Below the pieces are notes generated by a model that searched no databases, was not told the DNA's origin, and was given only the letters and a program-made list of their open reading frames with translations. DNA of 64,000 nucleotides from Azoarcus sp. L1K30 (GTDB lineage Bacteria > Pseudomonadota > Gammaproteobacteria > Burkholderiales > Rhodocyclaceae), in contig NZ_JAGRRD010000001.1 of the NCBI RefSeq assembly GCF_018122735.1, forward strand, positions 1,854,823-1,918,822, given 5' to 3'. The translations under genes and the position numbers were made by a program. Shown piece after piece: positions 19,611 through 28,386 of the stretch (position 1 is the first letter of the stretch; each line of letters begins with the position of its first letter).

Positions 19611-19696
19611 ACGCTTCGCGCCCAAGGGTGGAGCCAATCGCCGATACGCCGGCATCGTGATTGCTTCTGCATAATTCCTAACGCGTAAATTGGTTA

Positions 19697-19721
19697 CAAT
19701 GCAATCATTCGAATTGCATTG
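19697..19721. repeat. Perfect 9-bp inverted repeat before the RHS island
   Basis: CAATGCAAT (19697-19705) and ATTGCATTG (19713-19721) are exact complements across seven bases. The setting is AT-rich, unlike its surroundings, and a TACAAT box overlaps the left arm. It marks the left border of the RHS island. It could be a terminator without T-run, a regulator site or an old insertion scar. Confidence 0.5.
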
Positions 19722-19735
19722 AGCAAGCGCCCCCA

Positions 19736-19834
19736 TGCCTCCAGCTTTCCCGCGGCCTTCCCTTCCAAGGCCCGGTGCGCCTGACCCCCGCCCTGATCGA
19801 GATTCTCTCGACGCTGGTCAAGATCAACGCCTGA
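19736..19834 (+). pseudogene. 3' remnant of an unidentified gene upstream of the RHS gene
   Basis: One frame reads LSRGLPFQGPVRLTPALIEILSTLVKINA then a stop, 13 bases before the RHS start. It looks like the C-terminal end of a real protein cut off near the island border. PAAR/RHS genes usually follow VgrG or adaptor genes, so it may be what is left of one. I do not recognise the family. Confidence 0.4.
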
Positions 19835-19847
19835 CAAGGATCCCCTC

Positions 19848-22800
19848 ATGAGTGGCAAACCCGCCGCCCGCATCGGCGACTCGGTCGTCAAGGGCAAGAT
19901 CGTCACCGGCTCGGCCACGGTGCTCATCGGCGACGCCGCCGAAGGCGCAGCCGACCGCTGCCCCACCTGCAAGCCCACCGTCGGCTGGCCCGTGAACCCG
20001 GTGCTCGGGGTCAAGCTGCTGCCGGCCGAGACCGACTTCGCCCTCGCCGCCCCCGTCCCCTTCGCCTTTACCCGCAGCTATGTGTCGAGCGACGCGCGCG
20101 ACAGCGCCCTGGGCCCGGGCTGGTCCATCCCCGGCGAGGGCCTCGGGCTGGAGGTGAGCGACACCGCTACCGTGCTCATCGACGCCCAGGGCCGGCGTAT
20201 TACCTTCGGTCCGCTCGCGCCCGGCGAGGCCCGCTTCTCGCCGTCCGAATCCCTGTGGATCCGCCGCGGCGGCCCGGTCGTCCCGCAGGCCGAGGCGCTG
20301 GCGCCGTGGACCGGGCGCTGGGCCTTCATCCCCGAGGCGCTGCAACACCAGCCCGAGGCGATCTTCGTCGTACGCGGCACCGAGGCCCTGCACTTTGCCC
20401 CCCAGGGCGACGCCTGGCGGCTCGTGGCCGAGTTCGACGCCCACGGCTACCGCACCGAGTTCGGCTGGCGCCAGGGCCGCCCGGCGACCGTGCTCGATAG
20501 CGCCGGGCGTCGCTATCTCTTCTTCTACGCCGTTGTGGCCGAACGCACTCGCCTGCACGGCGTGGCGCTGGTCCCCGCCTGCCCCTTGCCCTTCGCACCG
20601 CGCGATACGCCGCGCACGCCCTACGGTGTCGACCCGCACGCGCCCGAGACCGACTGGCTGGTGCGCTACGACTACGACAGCGCCGCCCGTCTCGTGGCCG
20701 TGCGTGACCGCAGCGGCCAGATCGTGCGCGAATTCACCTGGACCGGCTCCGTCATGGCCGGCCACAGCCAGCCCGGCGGCATTGCGCTGCACTACGAGTG
20801 GGATACCCCGGGGCCCGAGGGCCGGGTGCTGCGCCAGACCGAAACCGATGGGCTGAGCCGCCCGTTCGCCTACCATACCGGGTACACCGAGGTCACCGAC
20901 AGCCTGGGGCGCACCGAGCGTTACCATTTCGAAGGCGAAGGCGCCGACACGCGCTGGACCGGCCACACCCGCGCCGATGGCTCGCAGCTGGCCTTCGAGT
21001 ACGACGGCTTCGGCCGTCAGATCGCCAGCATCGACCCCCTGGGGCGGCGCACCACCTCGCGTTACGACGGCCAGGGGCGGCTCACCGCGCGCAGCCTGCC
21101 CGATGGCAGCGCCTGGCACTATGCGCTCGATGACGACACCGGCGCCGCGCGCGAGATCCGCGGCCCCGAGGGGATGACCTGGAAGATCCAGCGTGATGAA
21201 CGCGCCCGCCCCGTGGTCGTCACCGCACCCGACGGCACCACCACCGCCTACACCTACGACGACATCCGCCTGCCCGACCGCCCCACCACCATCACCGATG
21301 CCCGCGGCGGGGTGCGCCGGCTCGAGTGGAACCGGCTGGGCCAGCTCACCACCCACACCGACTGCTCGGGCCGCAGCCACCACTTCGACTACGACGGCGA
21401 AGGTCGGCTACTGGCCGAGCGCAACGCACTGGGCGAGGCCACCCGCTATGAACATGACCGCCTCGGGCGCGTGACCACTGTCTTGCGCCCCGACGACAGT
21501 CGCATCGCTTACCAGTACGATACCTTGGGCCGTGTCACCCAGCTCACCCGCAGTGCCAAAGGCGAGGCGCATCCGCGCACCGACACCCTGGTGTGGGACC
21601 GCTTCGGGCGCCTCACCGCCTATCGCGATGCGGGCGGACTCACCCAGCGTTATCGCTACGATGAGGCTGGGCGCATGCTCGCCCTCATCAACGAGAACGA
21701 GGCCCAGACCCACTTTGCCTACGACGCGCTGGACCGCCTCATCACCGAGACCGGCTTCGACCGCCGTACCCAGCACTACACCTACAACGCCGCGGGCGAA
21801 CTCATCGCCCGCACCGAGGCGAGCCTGCCCGGGGCGCCGGTGACGCGTTACGAACACAACGCCGTGGGCCGGCTCATCGCCCGTCACCTGCCAGCCACCG
21901 CGTGTGCGCCGGCGATCACCGAGCATTTCGCCTGGCGCGCCGATGGCCAGCTGGCCTCCTTTGCCAGCCCCACCGCCGAGGTGCGCTTCGCCTTCGATGC
22001 GGCCGGACGGGTGGTGCGCGAGTCGCAGTCGCATACGGACCAGACCGCGGATCCATGGCACTATGCTTGCGCCCACCGCCACGGTCTCCTCGGCCAGCCC
22101 GAGGCCGCCACCTATGGCGATGCCCCCGAGTGTGCGTGGCTCAGCTACGGCTCGGGCCACCTCCACGGCCTGCGCGTGGACGGCATCGAGATCGATTTCG
22201 AGCGCGATGCGCTGCACCGCGAGGTGTCGCGCAGCGTACGGCCCGACGGCCCTGCGCTGGGCGGCACCCCCATCCTGAGGGAAACCCGCGCCTACACCGC
22301 GCTCGGGCAGCTCTCCCGCAGCGCACTGGCTACACCCCACGCCGAGCCCCTGATACGCGAGTACGCCTACGACGCCCATGCGCATCTCGGCTCGATCCGC
22401 CAGCGCGATGGCGCCGGCACCCGCGCCATCGCCTACGCCTACGATGCCTCGGGCCGGCTCATCGCCAGCCAGCACGGGGCGCAGCGCCACGACTACCGCT
22501 TCGACCCGGCCGGCAACCGCCTCGATGTCACCGCCCCCGACGGCACGCTCTCAGCCCCGGCCGATGACGACTGGGCCCGCACCGTGGCGCGTAACCTGAG
22601 CGACCCCGAGTTCAACCTGCTCGGTGATGCCAAAGACGGCCGTCCTACCCCGAACACCGCACACTGGCCCGACAACCGCGTCACCGAGCTCGCCGGCGTC
22701 AGCAGCCGCTTCGATGGCGCGGGCAATCTGGTCGAGCGCACGCTCGCCGATGGCACGCGGCTCAAGTTCGGCTACGACGGTGCGCATCGGCTGGTGGCGC

Positions 22801-23846
22801 TCGAGCGGATCGCCCCCGACGGCACCCGAACACAGGCCATCTACGCTTACGACGCCCTCTCGCGCCGCATCGCCAAGACCGTCACCACCGGCCACGACAC
22901 CCGCACCACCCGCTACGGCTGGGACGGCGAGCGGCTGGTGTGCGAGGCGACCGACACACTCACCACCACCCTCCTCTACGAGCCCGCCAGCTTCGTGCCG
23001 CTCCTGCGAATCGAACAGGACCGGGTCGAACCCGAGGACGCGGAAGACCGGGAGAATGCACGCGAGGAAAGCGCGCTCTTTGCGCAGATGTCGACGCTGC
23101 TGGCCGCGCACGGACTGGTCGTACCCGACCCGTTCAAGCCCGAGGCCCCACAAGCACGGGTGAGCGTGTTCGTGACCGATCATCTGGGCACGCCGTTGCG
23201 GCTGGTGGATCACAACGGCAAGACCCGCTGGGCAGCGCAGCCCGATGACTGGGCGGCAGTCGCGGCAGAAAACGGCATCAGACAGCCAATCCGGTTTCAG
23301 GGGCAGTGGCTCGATGAGGAGAGTGGGCTCTATTACAATCGGTACCGGTACTACGATCCACGGCAGGGGCGGTATGTGACGCAGGATCCGATTGGGTTGG
23401 CGGGAGGTGTGAATGCCTACGCGTACGTTGACGGGAATCCTGTTTCGCACATCGATTCACTCGGTTTGTTCAATCCAGCAAAGGCAACTAGCGCTTTAGG
23501 AAACGCGGTGATATCAGGAGCCTCGGCAGCTTCTGGCGGGATCAAGATCGCCATCGCAGCGGGCACATCGCCAGCGGCCGCAACAGGTGTTGGTGCGCTC
23601 CCTCCAACCGCATTGCTTGGATGGGGCACTTGGAATGTGAAATCGTCCATATCTGCTTGGAAAAGAGCTCGGCAGCAATGGAATGAGGCACTTTGCGAAG
23701 ACTCGTCTCAAGCTGCATGGAAGAATTTCTATGGAATGCTGCCCGGCGGCACTCACTATGACGATCCGGGAGAAGCGACCGGTCCAATCAACTACATCGA
23801 AAGCCAAGGCTGGTGGAAGTTTATTAGCGAGTTTGGGTATCTATGA
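19848..23846 (+). CDS. Full-length PAAR-like/RHS polymorphic toxin with tip 1
   Basis: The 1332-residue protein has an N-terminal PAAR-like segment (KPAARIGD, residues 4-11), a DUF6531-type entry (FTRSYVSSDARDSALGPGWS) and a long run of YD/RHS repeats (YDxxGRL units) to about residue 1180. Then comes the conserved core end QDPIGLAGG and a second turn DSLGL near 1202. Residues from about 1208 are an unrelated tip of about 125 residues (FNPAKATSALGNAVISGA to WWKFISEFGYL). RHS shells encapsulate and release such tips, often through type VI secretion. AAGGA lies upstream of the ATG. The tip DNA is visibly less GC-rich than the core, and no secretion genes are in the window. Confidence 0.95.
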   Translation: MSGKPAARIGDSVVKGKIVTGSATVLIGDAAEGAADRCPTCKPTVGWPVNPVLGVKLLPAETDFALAAPVPFAFTRSYVSSDARDSALGPGWSIPGEGLGLEVSDTATVLIDAQGRRITFGPLAPGEARFSPSESLWIRRGGPVVPQAEALAPWTGRWAFIPEALQHQPEAIFVVRGTEALHFAPQGDAWRLVAEFDAHGYRTEFGWRQGRPATVLDSAGRRYLFFYAVVAERTRLHGVALVPACPLPFAPRDTPRTPYGVDPHAPETDWLVRYDYDSAARLVAVRDRSGQIVREFTWTGSVMAGHSQPGGIALHYEWDTPGPEGRVLRQTETDGLSRPFAYHTGYTEVTDSLGRTERYHFEGEGADTRWTGHTRADGSQLAFEYDGFGRQIASIDPLGRRTTSRYDGQGRLTARSLPDGSAWHYALDDDTGAAREIRGPEGMTWKIQRDERARPVVVTAPDGTTTAYTYDDIRLPDRPTTITDARGGVRRLEWNRLGQLTTHTDCSGRSHHFDYDGEGRLLAERNALGEATRYEHDRLGRVTTVLRPDDSRIAYQYDTLGRVTQLTRSAKGEAHPRTDTLVWDRFGRLTAYRDAGGLTQRYRYDEAGRMLALINENEAQTHFAYDALDRLITETGFDRRTQHYTYNAAGELIARTEASLPGAPVTRYEHNAVGRLIARHLPATACAPAITEHFAWRADGQLASFASPTAEVRFAFDAAGRVVRESQSHTDQTADPWHYACAHRHGLLGQPEAATYGDAPECAWLSYGSGHLHGLRVDGIEIDFERDALHREVSRSVRPDGPALGGTPILRETRAYTALGQLSRSALATPHAEPLIREYAYDAHAHLGSIRQRDGAGTRAIAYAYDASGRLIASQHGAQRHDYRFDPAGNRLDVTAPDGTLSAPADDDWARTVARNLSDPEFNLLGDAKDGRPTPNTAHWPDNRVTELAGVSSRFDGAGNLVERTLADGTRLKFGYDGAHRLVALERIAPDGTRTQAIYAYDALSRRIAKTVTTGHDTRTTRYGWDGERLVCEATDTLTTTLLYEPASFVPLLRIEQDRVEPEDAEDRENAREESALFAQMSTLLAAHGLVVPDPFKPEAPQARVSVFVTDHLGTPLRLVDHNGKTRWAAQPDDWAAVAAENGIRQPIRFQGQWLDEESGLYYNRYRYYDPRQGRYVTQDPIGLAGGVNAYAYVDGNPVSHIDSLGLFNPAKATSALGNAVISGASAASGGIKIAIAAGTSPAAATGVGALPPTALLGWGTWNVKSSISAWKRARQQWNEALCEDSSQAAWKNFYGMLPGGTHYDDPGEATGPINYIESQGWWKFISEFGYL

Positions 23847-24010
23847 TCGCCGTTGATCTACTCCTTGTGGTGCTAAGTGTAGTGACTGCATCAATCATAG
23901 TTTTATATGCCACATGGTTGTTCGCACATCGACTCAGGTTAGGCGAATCCAAGACGAAGAGTTTCCGAGAGTGGGTCAAACACATTCTTGAAGCAATCAT
24001 GGGCTTGTAA
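23843..24010 (+). CDS. Small membrane protein, candidate immunity protein for tip 1
   Basis: A 55-residue frame overlaps the RHS stop as ATGA, so it is likely translated by coupling. It starts MIAVDLLLVVLSVVTASIIV, one transmembrane helix (residues about 4-28), followed by a basic tail (HRLRLGESKTKSFREWVKH). Position and overlap are those of immunity genes of RHS toxins. A membrane location would fit a toxin that attacks the membrane or periplasm. No family is recognised. Confidence 0.7.
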   Translation: MIAVDLLLVVLSVVTASIIVLYATWLFAHRLRLGESKTKSFREWVKHILEAIMGL

Positions 24011-24022
24011 CGTGATCCATAG

Positions 24023-24634
24023 TGTTGGCCCGGGGCGCCGGTCACGCGTTACGATCACAACACTGCAGGCCGGCTCAACGCCAGTCACCTGCCGTCTATC
24101 GCGTGTGGGCCGGCGATCACCGAGCATTCGGCCTTACGCGCCGATGGCCAGCTGGCTGTAACGCAGCTGATCGACGCAAGTAGTATCTACGGGTATGTAA
24201 GGGGAAATCCGTTAAGCAACGTGGACCCGACAGGCCTGAGCTTCGCGTCGGCAATGAGCGATGCAACCGGTGGGTGCAGCAGCAACAGCTTCGTTGACGA
24301 TGTAGTGAGCAACTTCGTCAACGTGCAAGACAGCACGTCACTGCTCAAGGCTGGGACATCCCTTGCCCTTGGCGGCCAGTTTGCGAAGCAGTACGGAGGA
24401 CTAACCTTCGGCGGTGCTGCGATGGGGCTCGCCCGGGAGATGAGAAGTGGGTTCACGATGACCGGTATCGGTTCGCGGACCTTCTTGCAAGCTGCGGTTA
24501 CGTCTGGTGCCACCTGGGCGGTCAACAGTGTTCTCATCAAAGGTGTGTTTGACGCTGGTGTCTTAGCCGGCTCCATCCTCAGGACGGCAGTGAATCGCGC
24601 AGCTTCCAGTGCAGCATGCACATGCAAAAAGTGA
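24023..24634 (+). pseudogene. Displaced RHS piece carrying orphan tip 2
   Basis: The frame opens after a stop at 24020-24022 with no usable ATG. The first 50 codons are degenerate RHS core (TRYDHNTAGRLNASHLP, matching about 21840-21955 of the full gene). They jump to QLIDASSIYGYVRGNPLSNV and DPTGL, the core end, then a tip of about 130 residues (SFASAMSDATGG to SSAACTCKK) rich in hydrophobic helices. A GTG at 24221 could start a short product. Most likely it is a silent tip that becomes expressed only after recombination with a full RHS gene. Confidence 0.75.
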
Positions 24635-24981
24635 CAATTTTACAAATTCGGCAAGGCGATTCACTGCCCTTGGTCAAAGGGCAGCAGTGGAAGCTCGGGC
24701 TTGCCGGAATCTTCCTAGCCATCGCAGGCGCTGGCCTCCTGATGCCTGATGGAATCGGAAGGGTACTGGCTGTTCCCGGTGGTGCCGTAGAGCTTGGAGC
24801 GACGGCGCTCTGCTGTGTAAGCTTGGCGTGGGCTGCCTATGCCATTCGATGCAGGTATTGTGGACTGAGACTCGTGACCTACGCGATGTCGCACCAGAGC
24901 ATTGGACAATGGCTGCGTTGGCTATTGGCTGTGAAACGGTGCCCGAAGTGCGGCGCAGACCATGGCGGAAGACAACAGTGA
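24616..24981 (+). CDS. Membrane protein with zinc-ribbon motifs, candidate immunity for tip 2
   Basis: The 121-residue protein (or 119 from the second ATG at 24622) overlaps the end of tip 2 by 19 bases. Two transmembrane helices are visible (LGLAGIFLAIAGAGLLM near 29-45; LGATALCCVSLAWAAYAI near 60-77). Then come CRYCG and, near the C terminus, CPKCG, which may form a split zinc ribbon. Placement suggests it neutralises tip 2. No family is recognised. Confidence 0.65.
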   Translation: MHMQKVTILQIRQGDSLPLVKGQQWKLGLAGIFLAIAGAGLLMPDGIGRVLAVPGGAVELGATALCCVSLAWAAYAIRCRYCGLRLVTYAMSHQSIGQWLRWLLAVKRCPKCGADHGGRQQ

Positions 24982-25050
24982 CATGCTTCGCTTCATGCCG
25001 CAGCGGCACCGGGGAAGCAGTGCGAGGGCGCCGGAATCAGGTCTAGCGTA

Positions 25051-26781
25051 GTGGCGCCCAGCTACGGCTCTGGCCACGTCCACGGCCTGCGCGTAGACGG
25101 CATCGAGATCGATTTCGAGCGCGATGCGCTGCACCGCGAGGTGTCGCATAGCGTACGGCCCGAAGGCCCTGCGCTGGGCGGCACCCCCATCCTGAGGGAA
25201 ACCCGCGCCTACACCGCGCTCGGCCAGCTTTCACGCAGCGCACTGGCCACGCCCCACGCCGAGCCCCTGATCCGCGAGTACGCTTACGACGCCCATGCGC
25301 ATCTCGCCTCCATCCGCCAGCGCGATGGCGCCGGCACCCGCGCCATCGCCTACGCCTACGATGCCTCGGGCCGGCTCATCGCCAGCCAGCACGGGGCGCA
25401 GCGCCACGACTACCGCTTCGACCCGGCCGGCAACCGCCTCGATGTCACCACCCCCGACGGCACGCTCTCAGCCCCGGCCGATGACGACTGGGCCCGCACC
25501 GTGGCGCGCAACCTGCGCGACCCCGAGTTCAACCTGCTCGGCAATAGCAAAGACGGCCGTCCTACCCCGAACACCGCACACTGGCCCGACAACCGCGTCA
25601 CCGACCTCGCCGGCGTCAGCAGCCGCTTCGATGGCGCGGGCAACCTGGTCGAGCGCTCGCTCGCCGATGGCACGCAGCTGCAACTGGGTTACGACGGCGC
25701 ACATCGCTTGGTGGCGCTCGAGCGGATTGCCCCCGACGGCACCCGCACACAGGCCACCTACGCTTACGATGCCCTCTCGCGACGCATCGCCAAGACCGTC
25801 ACCACCGGCCACGACACCCGCACCACCCGCTACGGCTGGGACGGCGAGCGGCTGGTGTGCGAGGCGACCGAGACACTGACCACCACCCTCCTCTACGAAC
25901 CCGCCGGCTTCGTGCCGCTCCTGCGTATCGAGCAGGACCGGGTCGAGCCCGAGGATGACGAAGACCGGGAGAATGCGCGCGAGGAATCCGCGCTCTTTGC
26001 GCAGATGCCGACGCTGCTGGCCGCGCACGGACTGGTCGTCCCTAACCCGTTCAAGCCCGAGGCCCCACAAGCGCGGGTGAGCGTGTTCGTGACCGACCAC
26101 CTGGGCACACCGTTGCGACTGGTCGATCACAACGGTAAGACACGCTGGGCGGCGCAGTCCGATGACTGGGCGGCAGTCGCGGAAGAAAACGGCGTCAGAC
26201 AGCCGATCCGGTTTCAGGGGCAGTGGGTCGATGAGGAGTCCGGGCTTTATTACAATCGGTACCGGTATTACGATCCACGGCAGGGGCGGTATGTGACGCA
26301 GGATCCGATTGGGTTGGTGGGGGGAATGAATAAATATGCCTATGTCAACGGGAATCCACTGAGACTTACGGACCCTTATGGCCTGCAAGCGTCGGGCGGT
26401 GGCGGAGGTGGTTCTGGCCCATGCTTCGACTTCGATAAATTTGCGAATCAAATCGAGGAGAACCGTTCCGGTACAGCGGCAGACTTGGCTACCCTCGCAG
26501 GCGCGGAGGCTGCCGGGACTATGCCCAAGACCCCCGGGGAGCTTCAGGGCCTCGGGGTACCGAAAAGCGAATTGAACCCTTGCACCAGCCAAATGAGCCG
26601 TTGGTCGAACCGGCTAGGCATGCGTGAACTCAGGACATTCGGGCGCACGGCTAAAGGAGTGGCACTCGGTGCAGTTGCTACGGGCGCGCTCATCTTTGAC
26701 GGCTTCTACAACTGGGGAGTCATTGGGAAGGCTGCGTGGGATGCGACATCATTAGGAGGGAACTGCGGATGTCAAAAATAG
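25051..26781 (+). pseudogene. Truncated RHS piece with tip 3 (lacks the N-terminal two thirds)
   Basis: From about 25060 the DNA is a near-identical copy of 22141-23410 in the full RHS gene, giving about 430 residues of core ending QDPIGLVGGMNKYAYVNG and DPYGL. A new tip of about 134 residues follows (LQASGGGG to SLGGNCGCQK). The frame is intact from a GTG at 25051 and would yield 576 residues, but there is no PAAR start or ribosome site. It is best seen as a stored tip with a long homology arm. The tip contains a soluble, polar N-terminal half and a hydrophobic stretch (GVALGAVATGALIFDGFYNW). Confidence 0.8.
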
Positions 26782-27149
26782 ACCTCCAAGCTCCCATGAT
26801 CCACTCTGAAGAGGTGGTTCGGCAACACGCCTTGCAGAGGTTGGCAGAGGTGTTCCGTTTCCCCGAAAGCTCGCTGTCGAATGAAGCACGATTCGGCCAC
26901 GAGTTGAAGGCTGCGCCGGCATCCGACTTCAAGTCAAACGAGTTCGATATCATTGACGACGACATCAAGGATGTGGCTGATAGTCTGCTTCTGAAGAAAA
27001 TGTTGCAGGGGGTGCTTGTGATTCGTACCGTCGGCGAATACTGCGATCACATGGTGAAGTGCAGTTCGCTCAAACCCAAAGAAGTGGCGCGGGTTCTTCG
27101 CCTACCAGTCGAGGGGGCAGAGCAAACCGGGGCAGCCCACGACATCTGA
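26769..27149 (+). CDS. Soluble acidic protein, candidate immunity for tip 3
   Basis: The ATG at 26769 has GGAGGG eight bases upstream and overlaps the tip 3 end by 13 bases. The 126-residue product (MSKIDLQAPMIHSEEVVRQH) has no membrane helix and looks mainly helical and acidic (NEFDIIDDDIKDVADSL). It differs from the other immunity candidates, which are all membrane proteins, so tip 3 may act in the cytoplasm. No family is recognised. Confidence 0.65.
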   Translation: MSKIDLQAPMIHSEEVVRQHALQRLAEVFRFPESSLSNEARFGHELKAAPASDFKSNEFDIIDDDIKDVADSLLLKKMLQGVLVIRTVGEYCDHMVKCSSLKPKEVARVLRLPVEGAEQTGAAHDI

Positions 27150-27189
27150 AATGAATAGAGCTGCGGAAGAATATTGGTCAGACCACATT

Positions 27190-27510
27190 TAGTACCACGG
27201 CCTCCTCGGCCTGCGCGTGAACGGCATCGAGATCGATTTCGAGCGCAATGCGCTGCACCGCGAGGCGTCGCACAGCGCGATGGCACCCGCGCCATCGCCT
27301 GCGCCCCCGACGGCACCCGAACACAGGCCACCTATGCTTACGATGCCCTCTCGCGACGCATCGCCAAGACCGTCACCACCGGCCACGACACCCGCACCAA
27401 CCGCTACGGCTGGGACGGCGAGCGGCTGGTGTGCGAGGCGACCGAGACACTCACCACCACCCTCCTCTACGAGCCCGACAGCTTCGTGCCGATCCTTCGC
27501 ATCGAACAGG
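27190..27510 (+). pseudogene. RHS core remnant with internal deletions, left of the IS element
   Basis: Bases from about 27197 match 22160-22220 of the RHS gene (GLRVNGIEIDFERNALHRE), but two deletions follow: one joins the region near 22220 to about 22405, another joins 22435 to about 22810, changing frame. From 27300 to 27510 it reads APDGTRTQATYAYDALSRRI to FVPILRIEQ in RHS frame, and the IS starts within the next codon. It is dead as a gene but still gives homology. Confidence 0.8.
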
Positions 27511-27546
27511 TGTCAAGGGCAAGCGAATTTTCCCCAGTGTGGTAAT

Positions 27547-28386
27547 TCAAATTTCCCCACCCGGTTGAGATTGGTCGTCGAATGAACGGACGAGTCCGGC
27601 CTTGAGCTTTTCCTTGAGGCGATAGGAATTGCCCCGGATGTTCAGCGTTACGGCGTGATGCAGAAGGCGGTCGAGGATCGCGGTTGCGATCACCCGATCG
27701 CCAAACACCTCGCCCCAGGCGCCAAAGCTCTGGTTGCTGGTCAGGATCATCGGGCCGCGCTCATAGCGACGGCTGATCAGTTGGAAGAACAGGTTGGCGC
27801 CGATACGGTCAATCGGCAGGTAGCCGATTTCGTCAATGATCAGCAGGCGCGGTGTGGTGTAGAACTTGAGCTTCTCGTCCAGACGGCCGTCGGCCAAGGC
27901 CTTGCTCAGGGTGGCGATCAACTGCGCGGCCGAAGTGAAGAACACCCGATAGCCGGCCTCGATCGCTTTCAGGCCGAGCGAGACGGCCAAGTGTGTCTTA
28001 CCCACGCCGGGCGGCCCGAGCACGATCACGTTGTCGCCGTGCTCGATGTACTGGCAACCAGCCAAGCTCAGTACCTGGCGTTTGTCGATGGAGGGCTGGT
28101 AGGCGAAGTCGAAGGTCTCAAGCGGTTTGACGAAAGGGAAGCGCGCCATGGCGGTGCGCATCGACACATTCTTGGCCGTCTTGGCCGCGACTTCCTCGCC
28201 GAGCACCTGCTCGAGGAAATCCGCGTAAGGCAGTTCCTGGGCTGCCGCATGCTGCAACAGCGCCTCCAGGCGTTCGGCGCTCTTTTGCAGGCGTAGCTTG
28301 TGCAGATGCTCGCCCAGGCGCTCCAGTTGAGCGGGTGTGGTGACCACGGTGGCGGTCGTGGATGAGCTCGCCGTTCGGGTCATCAT
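27547..28386 (-). CDS. istB: IS21-family helper ATPase IstB
   Basis: IstB is the AAA+ ATPase that directs the IstA transposase to target DNA. The 279-residue protein has the Walker A GPPGVGKTHLA, Walker B LLIIDEIGYLPI, and sensor LTSNQSFGAWGEVFGD motifs, with an N-terminal helical domain (QLERLGEHLHKLRLQ). It overlaps istA by four bases (ATGA), the normal coupled arrangement. Its end overlaps the terminal repeats of the element. Confidence 0.96.
   Translation of the reverse strand: MMTRTASSSTTATVVTTPAQLERLGEHLHKLRLQKSAERLEALLQHAAAQELPYADFLEQVLGEEVAAKTAKNVSMRTAMARFPFVKPLETFDFAYQPSIDKRQVLSLAGCQYIEHGDNVIVLGPPGVGKTHLAVSLGLKAIEAGYRVFFTSAAQLIATLSKALADGRLDEKLKFYTTPRLLIIDEIGYLPIDRIGANLFFQLISRRYERGPMILTSNQSFGAWGEVFGDRVIATAILDRLLHHAVTLNIRGNSYRLKEKLKAGLVRSFDDQSQPGGEI

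Noticed and set aside
17409-19736. A long open frame on the minus strand, opposite the TVP38-oxidoreductase gene
   Set aside because: It is an artefact of high GC codon use; the plus-strand frame has clear family motifs throughout, and the opposite frame has none.
25051-26781. The truncated RHS frame as an independent functional gene
   Set aside because: It lacks the PAAR start, two thirds of the shell and a ribosome site; a stored tip is the simpler reading.
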